Assembly (NCBI GenBank): GCA_945861435.1
Contig: CAMAUX010000048.1
Coordinates: forward strand, 1 to 42,580
Length of the DNA: 42,580 bases
Direction: 5' to 3'
DNA from: Chthoniobacter flavus
GTDB taxonomy: Bacteria; Verrucomicrobiota; Verrucomicrobiia; Chthoniobacterales; Chthoniobacteraceae
The position numbers and the translations under genes are program-made. The stretch's first letter is position 1, and the number at the start of each line of letters is the position of its first letter. The notes under the pieces are model-generated. The model was not told the DNA's origin, did not search any database, and saw nothing but the letters and a program-made list of their open reading frames with translations. Of the stretch, positions 6,909-15,625 are shown piece after piece.

Positions 6909-8120
6909 ATGCGCTCCCACCTCCGCACACTGCTCCTGCTCACGTTCACTCTCCTGCTGCTCGGCGCCTCCCAACCCGCTCCAGCGCTGGAACTCGGGAT
7001 CGACCGCCTCCAAGCCCTCGACTTCGCACCCCTCGCCGGCAAACGCGTCGGCCTCATCACCAACCAAACCGGCGTCGACTCGAGCCTGCGCAAAACGCGC
7101 GTGATTCTGCACAACTCCAAAAAGGTCAACCTCGTCGCCCTCTTCTCTCCCGAACACGGCCTCGACGGCACGGAGCTGGCCGGCAAATACGTCGCCACAC
7201 GCAAGGACTCCGTCACCGGTCTCACGGTCCATTCCCTCTACGGCCCCACGCGCAAACCCTCCCCTCAAATGCTCAAGGGAATCGACGTCCTCGTCTTCGA
7301 CATGCAGGACATCGGCAGCCGCAGCTACACCTACATCTCCACCATGGCGCGCTGCATGGAAGCCGCAGGCGAGACCGGTGTCGAATTCCTCGTCCTCGAC
7401 CGCCCCAACCCCCTCGGCGGCCTCCGCATCGAAGGCCCCCCCGTCGAGCCCCAGTGGATCTCCTTCGTCGGCCAGCTCCCCGTCCCCTATGTCCACGGCA
7501 TGACCGTCGGCGAACTCGCCCTCATGACCAACGCCTCCGGTTGGACCACCGCAAAGTGCAAACTCAACGTCCTCAAAATGCGCGGCTGGCAGCGCTCCAT
7601 GACCTGGCCCGACACCGGCCTCCGATGGGTCCAGACCTCCCCCAACATCCCCCGCGCCATGTCCCCCTTCTACTACGTCGCCACGGGCCTCGCCGGCGAA
7701 CTCGCCGGCCTCGACAACGGCGCCGGTGGCCCCACCCCCTTCGAAATCTTCTCCTCACGCGGAGTCGACGCCGACCAGTTCGCCGCCTATCTCCGCAAAC
7801 AGGGCTTCTCCGGCGTCGAATTCACCCCCTACCGCTCCGCTCCATGGCAGGGCGTGCGCCTCAAAATCGACCCGCACTGCTCGGCAAACCTCACCGCCCT
7901 CGGCATCTTCATGCTCGCCGAAAGCAACCGCCTCTCCCGTCCCAGCCTCTTCGCACGCTCCTCCGGCGAAAAGCTCGACCTCTTCTACAAATGCTACGGA
8001 AGCAAGTCCGCACGCACCCAACTCGAAGCTTCCGTGCCTCCCTCAAAAATCGTCGCGGGATGGAAGGACAACGTCACACGCTTCGAATCCGCCCGGCGGC
8101 CTTACCTCATCTACCCTTGA
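6909..8120 (+). CDS. namZ: Exported exo-beta-N-acetylmuramidase, NamZ/DUF1343 family
   Basis: 403 aa from the ATG at 6909. The frame is open further upstream to 6480, but that part is antisense to nagZ, whereas 6909 begins a signal peptide (RSHLRTLLLLTFTLLLLGAS, then APALELG). DUF1343/NamZ signatures are visible: LITNQTGVD, LFSPEHGLDG with a conserved Glu and His, VFDMQDIGSRSYTY, and FLVLDRPNPLGG. NamZ frees MurNAc from the non-reducing end of peptidoglycan fragments, complementing NagZ, which is encoded divergently 123 bp away; in B. subtilis the two genes are also neighbours. The signal peptide puts the enzyme outside the cytoplasm. nadD follows after 19 bp. Confidence 0.93.
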   Translation: MRSHLRTLLLLTFTLLLLGASQPAPALELGIDRLQALDFAPLAGKRVGLITNQTGVDSSLRKTRVILHNSKKVNLVALFSPEHGLDGTELAGKYVATRKDSVTGLTVHSLYGPTRKPSPQMLKGIDVLVFDMQDIGSRSYTYISTMARCMEAAGETGVEFLVLDRPNPLGGLRIEGPPVEPQWISFVGQLPVPYVHGMTVGELALMTNASGWTTAKCKLNVLKMRGWQRSMTWPDTGLRWVQTSPNIPRAMSPFYYVATGLAGELAGLDNGAGGPTPFEIFSSRGVDADQFAAYLRKQGFSGVEFTPYRSAPWQGVRLKIDPHCSANLTALGIFMLAESNRLSRPSLFARSSGEKLDLFYKCYGSKSARTQLEASVPPSKIVAGWKDNVTRFESARRPYLIYP

Positions 8121-8139
8121 TCCCGGCACCTCCAGCGCC

Positions 8140-8736
8140 ATGAACCCAGCGAGCGAACCGAGCGCGCCACGCCGCATCGCCCTCTTTGGCGGTAGCTTCG
8201 ACCCCGTCCATCACGGACACCTCATCCTCGCAAGGGACGCACTCGAACAACTGCAACTCGACCTCGTCCTCTTCATCCCCGCGGCACACTCGCCCCATAA
8301 ACCCGACACCAACCCGGCCCCGGGCCATCTCCGCGCAGAGATGATCGCCGCCGCGATCGAAGGCGAACAAGGCTTCGCCCTCTGCCCGTTGGAACTCTCC
8401 CGCGAAGGCCCGAGTTACAGCATCGATACCGCGCACGCCCTCCGTGCCCTCCACCCAGACGCCGAACTCTTCTTCCTTCTCGGCGAAGACAATCTTCCCC
8501 TGCTCCACACATGGCGCCGTATCGACGAACTGCGCGCCGCCGTCCGCTTCGTCGTCTACGGTCGCGGCACCACCTCCCACGCCCACGACTTCCCTCGCCT
8601 CCAACGCCGCCTCGACCTCTCCGCCACAGAAATCCGCCAGCGGGTTGCACGCGGCGCCTCGATCCGGTATCTGATTCCGGATGCGGTTCAAAATCTCATC
8701 CACCGCCATCACCTCTACCGGAGCACGCATCATTAA
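8140..8736 (+). CDS. nadD: Nicotinate-nucleotide adenylyltransferase
   Basis: 198 aa from ATG 8140, 19 bp after namZ; the open frame continues upstream, but only as a shadow of namZ. The nucleotidyltransferase motif is FGGSFDPVHHGHL and the late motif is SATEIRQRVARG, both typical of NadD, which adenylates nicotinate mononucleotide to deamido-NAD. The next NAD step, nadE, is also in this window at 18477. The 3' end overlaps rsfS by 56 bases, and the nadD-rsfS order is common in bacteria. Confidence 0.95.
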   Translation: MNPASEPSAPRRIALFGGSFDPVHHGHLILARDALEQLQLDLVLFIPAAHSPHKPDTNPAPGHLRAEMIAAAIEGEQGFALCPLELSREGPSYSIDTAHALRALHPDAELFFLLGEDNLPLLHTWRRIDELRAAVRFVVYGRGTTSHAHDFPRLQRRLDLSATEIRQRVARGASIRYLIPDAVQNLIHRHHLYRSTHH

Positions 8737-9088
8737 CTCAGAACAGCTAGCCCAGACCATCGCACGCATCGCCGACGAGAAGAAGGCGGACGACATCCTT
8801 GTCATCGACCTGCGTGGCATCTCCACCTTCACGGATTTTTTCGTGATCTGCTCCGGCAACTCCGAGCCGCACCTCAAGGCCGTCGCCGCAGAACTCAGCG
8901 ACCGCCTCCGCACGGAACACCAGCTCCGCCCGTTGTCCATCGACGGCGTCCCCGGCAGCCAGTGGGTGGTGGCGGATTACATCGACGTCATCGTCCACAT
9001 CTTCACCTCCGAGAAGCGCAAGCTCTATAGCCTCGAGGACCTCTGGAGCGACGCGCCTCGCTCCACCTTCGTCTCCGCCGGCACCTAG
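8681..9088 (+). CDS. rsfS: Ribosomal silencing factor RsfS
   Basis: 135 aa as read from the ATG at 8681. Conserved core: ILVIDLRGISTFTDFFVIC, then GNSEPHLKAVAAEL, and a late WVVADYIDVIVHIF followed by YSLEDLWSDAP, matching RsfS/YbeB. It binds ribosomal protein uL14 and blocks subunit joining when nutrients are scarce. The 56-bp overlap with nadD is long; the first ~18 residues do not look like the family, so the real start may be a non-ATG codon near 8729-8732 (an ATT is available), but I see no better ATG or GTG. Confidence 0.93.
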   Translation: MRFKISSTAITSTGARIINSEQLAQTIARIADEKKADDILVIDLRGISTFTDFFVICSGNSEPHLKAVAAELSDRLRTEHQLRPLSIDGVPGSQWVVADYIDVIVHIFTSEKRKLYSLEDLWSDAPRSTFVSAGT

Positions 9089-9125
9089 GCTCCCAGCTCC
9101 AAAGGGAGCAAACCACCTCCGCCCC

Positions 9126-9683
9126 TTGCAAAACAACGCCACGGAAAGCGAGACGCCCGCAGAACGCGAGACCCGCGAGCAGGCGACTGCCGCACAGCTG
9201 CGGGAATCGCATCCGCGCAGCATGTTCAAGGCCGTGAGCTGGCGGATCATCGGCACCCTCGATACCATCGGCATCTCCTTCCTCTGGACGGGCCACGCAT
9301 CCAAGGCCCTCGCCATCGGAGGCTCTGAGGTCGTCACAAAGGTCCTCCTCTACTACATCCACGAAAGAGTCTGGGCCAAGGTGCCACTCGGCACCGTCCG
9401 CAAACACAATCCCTTCGCCAGCCCAGATCAGGCTTCCGATCAACCCCTGCGCGATTCCAACCTGCGCAGCTTCCTCAAGGCCATCAGCTGGCGCATCGTC
9501 GGAACCATCGACACCATTCTCGTCTCCTACTTCTGGACCCGAGACACCAACAAGGCTCTGATGATCGGCGCCACAGACGTCCTCACCAAGATCCTCCTCT
9601 ACTACCTCCACGAACGCGCATGGTCCCGGATCCCACTCGGAACCATCCGCAGAATCTTCCGATCCAAGGATACCGCGGCCTGA
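9126..9683 (+). CDS. Membrane protein with two tandem DUF2061 domains
   Basis: 185 aa from a TTG at 9126, the only start before a much later ATG. The protein is an internal duplication: residues ~33-95 (FKAVSWRIIGTLDTI ... YYIHERVWAKVPLG) are repeated at ~115-175 (LKAISWRIVGTIDTI ... YYLHERAWSRIPLG). Each copy fits DUF2061, a short two-helix membrane domain ending in an HER-W motif. Its function is not known; in some genomes DUF2061 genes neighbour sulfur assimilation genes, and none is adjacent here. It starts 37 bp after rsfS. Confidence 0.85.
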   Translation: MQNNATESETPAERETREQATAAQLRESHPRSMFKAVSWRIIGTLDTIGISFLWTGHASKALAIGGSEVVTKVLLYYIHERVWAKVPLGTVRKHNPFASPDQASDQPLRDSNLRSFLKAISWRIVGTIDTILVSYFWTRDTNKALMIGATDVLTKILLYYLHERAWSRIPLGTIRRIFRSKDTAA

Positions 9684-9767
9684 ACCCAAGCCCCCTCTCC
9701 TTCCAGACTCCACAGCCCATGAGCCATGAGCCATGCGGGCACGGGTCGCAATTGAAAGACCTTCCCC

Positions 9768-11615
9768 ATGCCACACCATCACCTCGCCGGCCTCGCTTGC
9801 CTCACCTCCCTGCTCGCGCTCGCGCTCATGCCCCTGCGAGCAGAACCGCCTGCGCTTCCCTCGCTCATCTCCCAATACGAGGCCGACCAGCATCTCCTCG
9901 AACGTCACCTCGCCCTCGCAGGCAACTCCGACTCCGCCCTCGCTCACCAGCGCGAACTCCTCCGCCGATGGGTCGCACGCATCACAGCCCTCCCCTTCGA
10001 TCAACTCCCCCACGACCAGCAGGTCGACGCCGTCCTCCTCCAAAACGAGCTCCAAGCCTCCCTCCTCCAACTCGACATCCGCGCCGAACGCCGCACGGAA
10101 CTCGCCCCGTGGCTCCCCTTTCAATCCCTCGTCGACAGCCTCACCGAGGCCCGCGTGCGCGGCGAACCCCTCGATCCAGAAAAGGCCGCATCCCTCCTCG
10201 CTCCAGCCCCAAAGGCCATCAAGGCCGCACGCGAAGCACTCAAGACCGCCAAGCAGAAGAAGGACGGAAAAACGGACGCGCCTCCACAATCCTCCGCCAC
10301 AACATCCTCGCCCAAGGAACCCGTCCCGGCTCTCGCGCTGCCCACCCCTCATCAGGCACTCCTCGCCTCCGAAGCCACTGAGGCCCTTGCTTCCAACCTC
10401 AAACGCTGGTTCGAAAACTACCAGGGATTCCTCCCCGACTTCGCATGGTGGGTCCGCCAGCCCCACGATGAAGCCGCCAAGGCTCTCGCCGATTACGCCA
10501 AATATCTGCGCGAGGAAATCGCCGGCATCAAAGCCCCATCCAAGGACAAGGAATCGTCCAGCCCAGACGCCGACGACGCAGACAACCCGCTCCTTGGAAA
10601 AGCCATCGGCGCTGACAACCTCCGGCGTCACCTCGCCCTCGAGTTCATCCCCTATTCCCCCTCCGAGCTCATCACCATCGCCGAGCGCGAATTCGCCTGG
10701 TGCGAGGAGCAGATGCGCGCCGCAGCGCAGGAAATGCAGCTCGGCGACGACTGGAAAAAAGCCCTCCAGCAGACCAAGCTCCAGCACGTCAAACCCGGCG
10801 AACAGGAAGCCTTCGTGCGCGACGAAGCACTGCGCGCCACCGCCTTCATCAAGCAACGCCAGCTCGTCACCGTCCCCCCCCAGTGCGAGCAGTGGTGGGG
10901 CACCCGGATGCTCCCACTCGCAGAACAACGCGACATCCCCTACGCCGCCTACTCCGGGCACGACATGCTCGTCGCCTTCGCCAGCGAGTCCATGAAGCAC
11001 GAGGACAAACTCATGTCCATGCGCGGCAACAACCGCCCCTTCACCCGCAACGTCGTCCCCCACGAACTCATCCCCGGTCACCACCTCCAGGGCTACATGG
11101 CCGCTCGCGAACGCCCATACCGCCGCCTCTTCAGCACCCCCTTCTTCGTCGAGGGCTGGTCCCTTTACTGGGAAATGCGCTTCTACGCGCTCCACTACCA
11201 GACCACTCCCGAAGACCGCATCGGCGCCCTCTTCTGGCGCATGCACCGCTGCGCACGCATCATCGTCACCCTCAAATTCCACCTCGGCCAGATGGAGCCC
11301 GAGCAGATGGTCGACTTCCTCATCGAGCGCGTCGGCCATGAACGCTTCGGCGCCACCAGCGAGGTCCGCCGCTTCATCCGTGGCAATTACGCCCCCCTCT
11401 ACCAGTGCGGCTACATGCTCGGCGGACTCCAACTCCTCGCCCTCCAGCGCGAACTCGTCGGCTCCGGCAAACTCAGCGAACAACAGTTCCACGACGCTCT
11501 CCTTAAGCTCGGCCCCATCCCGGTCGAACTCGCACGCGCAAGCCTTCTGCAGCAGCCCCTCTCCCCCGCGTTCAAGACCCAGTGGCGCTTCGACGCCCCC
11601 TCCAACACCCCGTAA
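9768..11615 (+). CDS. Exported DUF885-family putative metallopeptidase
   Basis: 615 aa with an N-terminal signal peptide (LAGLACLTSLLALALMPL, cleavage probably after RA). DUF885 features: the zinc-binding motif HELIPGHHLQ at residues ~432-441 (H-E-x-x-x-G-H-H), followed by FFVEGWSLYWEMRFY with the probable third ligand, and a C-terminal GNYAPLYQCGYMLGGLQ. A Lys/Gln/Ser/Pro-rich stretch around residues 160-190 looks like a disordered insertion. The family is peptidase-like; substrates are generally unknown. It is preceded by DUF2061 and followed by a small cysteine-rich gene; no functional link is obvious. Confidence 0.88.
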   Translation: MPHHHLAGLACLTSLLALALMPLRAEPPALPSLISQYEADQHLLERHLALAGNSDSALAHQRELLRRWVARITALPFDQLPHDQQVDAVLLQNELQASLLQLDIRAERRTELAPWLPFQSLVDSLTEARVRGEPLDPEKAASLLAPAPKAIKAAREALKTAKQKKDGKTDAPPQSSATTSSPKEPVPALALPTPHQALLASEATEALASNLKRWFENYQGFLPDFAWWVRQPHDEAAKALADYAKYLREEIAGIKAPSKDKESSSPDADDADNPLLGKAIGADNLRRHLALEFIPYSPSELITIAEREFAWCEEQMRAAAQEMQLGDDWKKALQQTKLQHVKPGEQEAFVRDEALRATAFIKQRQLVTVPPQCEQWWGTRMLPLAEQRDIPYAAYSGHDMLVAFASESMKHEDKLMSMRGNNRPFTRNVVPHELIPGHHLQGYMAARERPYRRLFSTPFFVEGWSLYWEMRFYALHYQTTPEDRIGALFWRMHRCARIIVTLKFHLGQMEPEQMVDFLIERVGHERFGATSEVRRFIRGNYAPLYQCGYMLGGLQLLALQRELVGSGKLSEQQFHDALLKLGPIPVELARASLLQQPLSPAFKTQWRFDAPSNTP

Positions 11616-11679
11616 CACCCACGCGCAGCCCGCAAAATCCTGCTGCACACCCCGCTCGCATGCGTGCTAGAATCCGGCC

Positions 11680-11859
11680 ATGTTGCAACCCGCCGACGTG
11701 CAGTGCCCTTACTGCGGGGAAAACTTCCCCGTCTGGATCGACACCTCCCAGGGCGACCACGAACTCGTCGAGGATTGCACCGTGTGCTGCCGCCCCATCG
11801 CCCTCGACGTGCGCTGCGAACCCGGCGAAATCATCGACGTCGCAATCAGCCGCGGCTAA
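11680..11859 (+). CDS. Small CPXCG-motif cysteine-rich protein
   Basis: 59 aa starting at ATG 11680 and ending at TAA 11859. Two pairs of cysteines, CPYCG near the start and CTVCCRP in the middle, form a probable zinc ribbon; the middle part is acidic and the end is IIDVAISRG. This matches the CPXCG-motif cysteine-rich family of ~60-aa bacterial proteins, whose function is unknown. It lies 64 bp after the DUF885 gene and 9 bp before the SirB1-like gene, so it is probably co-transcribed with the latter. Confidence 0.88.
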   Translation: MLQPADVQCPYCGENFPVWIDTSQGDHELVEDCTVCCRPIALDVRCEPGEIIDVAISRG

Positions 11860-11868
11860 ACCCACCCC

Positions 11869-12690
11869 ATGATCGAGCACCGTCGCGCCCTGCTCCAACT
11901 TCTCGAGGAAGAAGATCCCGACACCTTCGCCGCCCTGCGCGAACAGCTCCTCGCCCGAGGACCCGGATGCATCGCCGACCTGCGCAGCCTCCTCGAAGAG
12001 GCTGAAGATCCCATGGCCGCCCTCCATATTCAGGAGCTCATCACCGAACTGGAGGCTCGCGAGGTCGACCACTCCTTCGCCTGCTTCTGCTCCGAATTCT
12101 CCGACCACACCCGCCTCGAGGACGCCCTCTGGCGACTCGCCGCCACCTTCTCCCCGGGGGAAGACTTCACCGAGGAAATGGCCCACCTCGACCAATGGGC
12201 CCGCGAAGCCGCACGCAGACTGCAAAAGGCCACCACCCCACTCGACCGCGTGGAGACCCTCGCCGAATACCTCGGCGACGACCTCGGCCTGCGCGGCAAC
12301 GAGGAAGACTACTACGCGCCAGAAAACTCCCTCCTCCAACGCGTCGTCCAGACACGCCTCGGCATCCCCATCTCGCTCTGCATGGTCTACATCCTTGTCG
12401 GCCAGCGCGCAGGCCTCGAGATCTCCGGCGTCAACCTCCCGGGCCACTTCCTCGCACGCCACGAGGACGTCTTCTTCGACCCATTCCACGGCGGCCGCCG
12501 CGTCACCCTCGAGGAGTGCAAGGCCCTCCTCCTGCAGCAGGACCTCGTCCTCCGCCCCGAACACCTCCAGCCCCCGAGCCCCCGCCAGATCCTCATCCGC
12601 ATCCTCACCAACCTCTTCTACGCCTGCTCCAAGGACGATCCCCCGCTCGCCGCCAAGGTCGCGGGTTGGATCGAGGCCCTCCGCCTCTGA
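11869..12690 (+). CDS. SirB1-like protein (transglutaminase-like fold plus C-terminal helices)
   Basis: 273 aa, cytoplasmic. The central region carries the SirB1/transglutaminase-core-2 signature: NSLLQRVVQTRLGIPISLCMVY in two adjoining motifs, then ISGVNLPGHFLARH and VFFDPFHGGR. The N-terminal ~110 residues are acidic and helical. The family's role is unclear; the usual catalytic Cys of true transglutaminases appears at the RLGIPISLC cysteine, so activity is possible but unproven. It converges on the udg-family gene with only 15 bp between stop codons. Confidence 0.85.
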   Translation: MIEHRRALLQLLEEEDPDTFAALREQLLARGPGCIADLRSLLEEAEDPMAALHIQELITELEAREVDHSFACFCSEFSDHTRLEDALWRLAATFSPGEDFTEEMAHLDQWAREAARRLQKATTPLDRVETLAEYLGDDLGLRGNEEDYYAPENSLLQRVVQTRLGIPISLCMVYILVGQRAGLEISGVNLPGHFLARHEDVFFDPFHGGRRVTLEECKALLLQQDLVLRPEHLQPPSPRQILIRILTNLFYACSKDDPPLAAKVAGWIEALRL

Positions 12691-12705
12691 AAAATCCAGC
12701 CCCGC

Positions 12706-13356
12706 TCACCCGCGGACTGATGCGACCGGCGTGCTTCCCAACCCCGCAGGAAAGGGCCACGCAGGGTGCCGCACAATCAACCCAAGCGCCTTTTCCAAGA
12801 GCGACTTCCCTGGCTCCGATCGATGCCATGTGGATGCCCCGGAAGGATGCGGCAACGGCACCACATCCATCCGACGCCCCCCCACCTCAACCGAGAACTG
12901 CCGCCCAATCACTCCGCTCAATTTCTCCACCTCCACAAACTGCCCGATCGCCAACTTGCCAATCGGGATCACCAGTTCGGGACGCAGCAAATCCAGCTCC
13001 CGCTTCAGCCACCGCGAACAGTTCCCGATCTCCACCGCGTCCGGCACACGATCACCGCCCGCCGGATTCTTTCCCGGAAAACAGCGACACACAGCCGCCA
13101 TGTACACACTCGCGCGAAACTGCTCCTCGCGAATGCCGCATGCGCCCTCGAACCACCGAAACAGCGTCTTCCCAGCGGTCCACGCGAAGGGCCTTCCAAT
13201 CACGGGTTCCCGGTCTCCGGGTGCCTGCCCGACCGTCATCACCCGGCTGAAAACCGCCCCGCCGGAAACCGCCGGGCGGTGCATTCGTGGACAAAGCGCA
13301 CACGCCCGCAATTCGCGCACCAGTTCCTCAAGCAGCCCTTGGGGACTCCCGCTCAC
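12706..13356 (-). CDS. Uracil-DNA glycosylase superfamily protein (Fe-S type, family 4/5-like)
   Basis: 216 aa from a GTG at 13356 that overlaps the fmt stop (GTGA). Motif A appears as VGQAPGDREPVIGRPF, and the distal motif as LPHPSGAS. Cysteines C19 and C22 near the N terminus and C90/C92 with C113 later are placed like the [4Fe-4S] ligands of family 4 enzymes. It would excise uracil or related damaged bases from DNA. Which subfamily it belongs to (family 4, 5 or another) needs an alignment. It is third in the adk-fmt-udg run, an arrangement that probably only reflects shared transcription. Confidence 0.87.
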   Translation of the reverse strand: MSGSPQGLLEELVRELRACALCPRMHRPAVSGGAVFSRVMTVGQAPGDREPVIGRPFAWTAGKTLFRWFEGACGIREEQFRASVYMAAVCRCFPGKNPAGGDRVPDAVEIGNCSRWLKRELDLLRPELVIPIGKLAIGQFVEVEKLSGVIGRQFSVEVGGRRMDVVPLPHPSGASTWHRSEPGKSLLEKALGLIVRHPAWPFPAGLGSTPVASVRG

Positions 13357-14300
13357 AATCCGCCGAGCAAAGTCCCCACAGGCACGGGATGCCCGAGCAC
13401 AAAATCGCTCGCAGCCATGCGCTTCTTCCCCTCGAGCTGAACCTCCTCAAGCCGCACCGCACCGACACCAGCCGCCACAAGAATCCCCTCGCGACCCGCC
13501 CCCAACACCGACCCTGCCACCCCACTCTCCGTCGCAACTTCGCGCGCACGGAACACCTTCATTTTTCTGACCCCGTCCCCCACCGGCAGAGAGGTATGGG
13601 CAGCCGGCCATGGATTCATCGCACGGATCTTCCGCACGATCGCCGCAGCGTCGGAACCCCATGCAATCCCGCCATTCTCGCGACTGAGCTTTGCCGCGTA
13701 CGTTGCGCGCGCATCATCCTGCGGAGTGCGGGGCGCGCACCCCTCTGCGAGCAATCCCAGGGCCTCAGCAAGCGCCACCGGTGCGAGCTCCGCGAGCCGG
13801 TCATGCAACTCGCCCGTGATCTCCTCCGCACCGATCGCAATCGTTTTGCTCAGCAGGATATCGCCCGTGTCCAACCCCTCCGCCATGTACATCACCGTCA
13901 TCCCCGTCTCCACATCTCCCGCCTCGATAGCTGCATGGATCGGCGCGGCACCCCGATGCCGGGGCAGCAACGATGCATGCAGATTCAGGCACGCCACCTT
14001 CGGCAGATCGAGCACCGACCTAGGCAGAATCTGACCATACGCGATCACCACCAGCACATCCGCCTCCAACGCCCGAAGCTGCGCCACCATCTCCGGATCC
14101 CGGACCTTTGCAGGTTGAAACACCGGCACCCCCCGGGCAAGTGCGAGCCGCTTCACCGCTGGTGCCTGCAGCTCCTGACTGCGTCCCACGGGCTTGTCCG
14201 GCTGCGTCACACACGCCAGCACCTCATGCGCCGGATCCGCCAGAAGAGCCTCCAGCGTGGGCAGTCCGATGTCTCCGGTCCCGAGAAAAACAATGCGCAT
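13353..14300 (-). CDS. fmt: Methionyl-tRNA formyltransferase
   Basis: 315 aa from ATG 14300, which has aagga eight bases upstream and begins MRIVFLGTGDIG; an upstream ORF start adds only 15 unlike residues. Catalytic features: NLHASLLPRHRGAAPI (Asn, His) and LDTGDIL (Asp), plus the C-terminal OB-like domain with NPWPAAHT. It formylates initiator Met-tRNA using 10-formyl-tetrahydrofolate. No peptide deformylase gene is adjacent, although def often is. It follows adk by 54 bp and overlaps the glycosylase gene by four bases. Confidence 0.95.
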   Translation of the reverse strand: MRIVFLGTGDIGLPTLEALLADPAHEVLACVTQPDKPVGRSQELQAPAVKRLALARGVPVFQPAKVRDPEMVAQLRALEADVLVVIAYGQILPRSVLDLPKVACLNLHASLLPRHRGAAPIHAAIEAGDVETGMTVMYMAEGLDTGDILLSKTIAIGAEEITGELHDRLAELAPVALAEALGLLAEGCAPRTPQDDARATYAAKLSRENGGIAWGSDAAAIVRKIRAMNPWPAAHTSLPVGDGVRKMKVFRAREVATESGVAGSVLGAGREGILVAAGVGAVRLEEVQLEGKKRMAASDFVLGHPVPVGTLLGGL

Positions 14301-14354
14301 GATCGTCATCCTTGCCCGGGAATCCGCGTGCGCGCGGCCCTCCAAGCGCGAGTG

Positions 14355-14939
14355 CTACTTACTCAGAATCTCCCGGAGAATCTCGAAAGCCACCTCCACG
14401 GGCGGCTGCGTCGCATCGATCTCGCGGATCTGCCGCGCCCCGTAATGCTGGAGCACCGGCTTGGACTCGCTGTCGTACGTTACCAACCTCCGGCGGATCA
14501 CCTCGTCATTCGCATCGTCGAAGCGATTCTCCTTCAACGCCCGCTTCTTGAGCCGGTTGATCAACGCCGACCGATCCGGACAGTCCAGATGAAACACCTT
14601 CTTCACATCGATGATCGAATCCATGATACGCGCCTGCCCCACATTGCGCGGTATCCCATCCAGCACCAGCGAGTCGATGTCCGGCTTGAAATGATGCGAA
14701 CGCACCATGTCCGCGATCCGCGCCTGCCAGAGCCTCACCGTCAGGTCGTCCGGCACCAACTCCCCGCGGCTTGAATACTCCATGAACGCCTGCCCCAGCG
14801 GCGTGCGCGTATCCAGCGCTCGAAACACATCCCCACAGGAGAAATGGAAAAAACGAGGGATCGCACCAAGAATTTTACCCTGGGTGCCCTTCCCGCTCCC
14901 GGGCGCTCCAAAGATCAGGTAAGTCGAATACTTCATCAT
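14355..14939 (-). CDS. adk: Adenylate kinase / nucleoside monophosphate kinase
   Basis: 194 aa from the first of two consecutive ATG codons (14939, 14936); a longer open frame upstream has no family similarity. The P-loop is FGAPGSGKGTQ, the AMP-binding region has SCGDVFRA and LDGIPRNVGQA, and RFDDANDEVIRRRL corresponds to the lid-side arginines. The length implies a short or missing LID insertion and there is no Cys4 zinc site. It keeps adenine nucleotide pools balanced. Ile in DGIPR replaces the usual Phe, so it may be a divergent paralogue; whether it is the genome's main adk cannot be told from the window. Confidence 0.88.
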   Translation of the reverse strand: MMKYSTYLIFGAPGSGKGTQGKILGAIPRFFHFSCGDVFRALDTRTPLGQAFMEYSSRGELVPDDLTVRLWQARIADMVRSHHFKPDIDSLVLDGIPRNVGQARIMDSIIDVKKVFHLDCPDRSALINRLKKRALKENRFDDANDEVIRRRLVTYDSESKPVLQHYGARQIREIDATQPPVEVAFEILREILSK

Positions 14940-15100
14940 AAGGCAGTGCCGGCCACTTAAGGCTCCGCCCCATTCACCAGCAAGCCCGGATTGCCCAGCC
15001 CCCGGGCCCGACACCCCGTTCAGGCTCCGCAAGTTCTGAATGACTTCGCCACCCCCGGAGGCTTATGCTCGCCCGCTTTTTACCCCCCTCCTTATCCCAT

Positions 15101-15580
15101 ATGGACCCACTCCTATCCCTGCTGCGCAATAACGCACGCACCCCGCTCGAAGACCTCGCCAAGGAACTCAACTCCAGCGTGGAAGCCGTCCGCACCCGCA
15201 TCGCCGAACTCGAGGCCAATGGGCTCATCCTCGGCTACCAAGCAGTCCTCGACCCCCAGCAGGGCGGTAGCCGCGCTGTCACCGCCTGCATCGAGGTCAA
15301 GATCACCCCGGAACGCGGCGGCGGCTTCGACCGCCTCGCCACACGCATCGCCAAGTTCGACGAGGTCCAAAGCTGCTACCTCATGAGCGGCGGCTACGAT
15401 CTCCTCGTCGTCGTCGAAGGCGACACCCTCCAGCAGGTCGCCAGCTTCATCTCCGAAAAGCTCAGCACCATCAAGGGCGTCATCTCCACCGCCACCCGCT
15501 TCCGCCTCAAGGCCTACAAGGAAAACGGTGTCGCACTCATCCGCGAGGAACGCCCCAACCGCCTCGCCGTCACCCCCTGA
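15101..15580 (+). CDS. Lrp/AsnC-family transcriptional regulator
   Basis: 159 aa from ATG 15101 (MDPLLSLLRNNAR); a start 12 codons earlier is less like the family. The N-terminal winged helix runs ARTPLEDLAKELNSSVEAVRTRIAEL read as two pieces, followed by the ligand-binding RAM/AsnC domain with the Gly-rich turn LMSGGYDLLVVVEG. It is followed after 45 bp by an aminotransferase on the same strand. In B. subtilis an Lrp-type regulator (AlaR) controls the adjacent alanine aminotransferase (AlaT); the same arrangement here suggests regulation of that gene by an amino acid ligand. Confidence 0.92.
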   Translation: MDPLLSLLRNNARTPLEDLAKELNSSVEAVRTRIAELEANGLILGYQAVLDPQQGGSRAVTACIEVKITPERGGGFDRLATRIAKFDEVQSCYLMSGGYDLLVVVEGDTLQQVASFISEKLSTIKGVISTATRFRLKAYKENGVALIREERPNRLAVTP

Positions 15581-15625
15581 GCAAGCCACCCCCAGCCCGA
15601 CCAGCACCCCCCTTTCCCTGCATCC

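Noticed and set aside
9003-11648. 881-aa minus-strand open frame
   Set aside because: It is antisense to the DUF885 gene; composition (long runs of Gly, Glu, Val, Leu) mirrors high-GC codons and no motif is present. The plus-strand gene has a signal peptide and a zinc motif.
12706-14939. adk-fmt-udg as a specialised repair island
   Set aside because: The order is explained by ordinary co-transcription of housekeeping genes; no evidence for a joint function.
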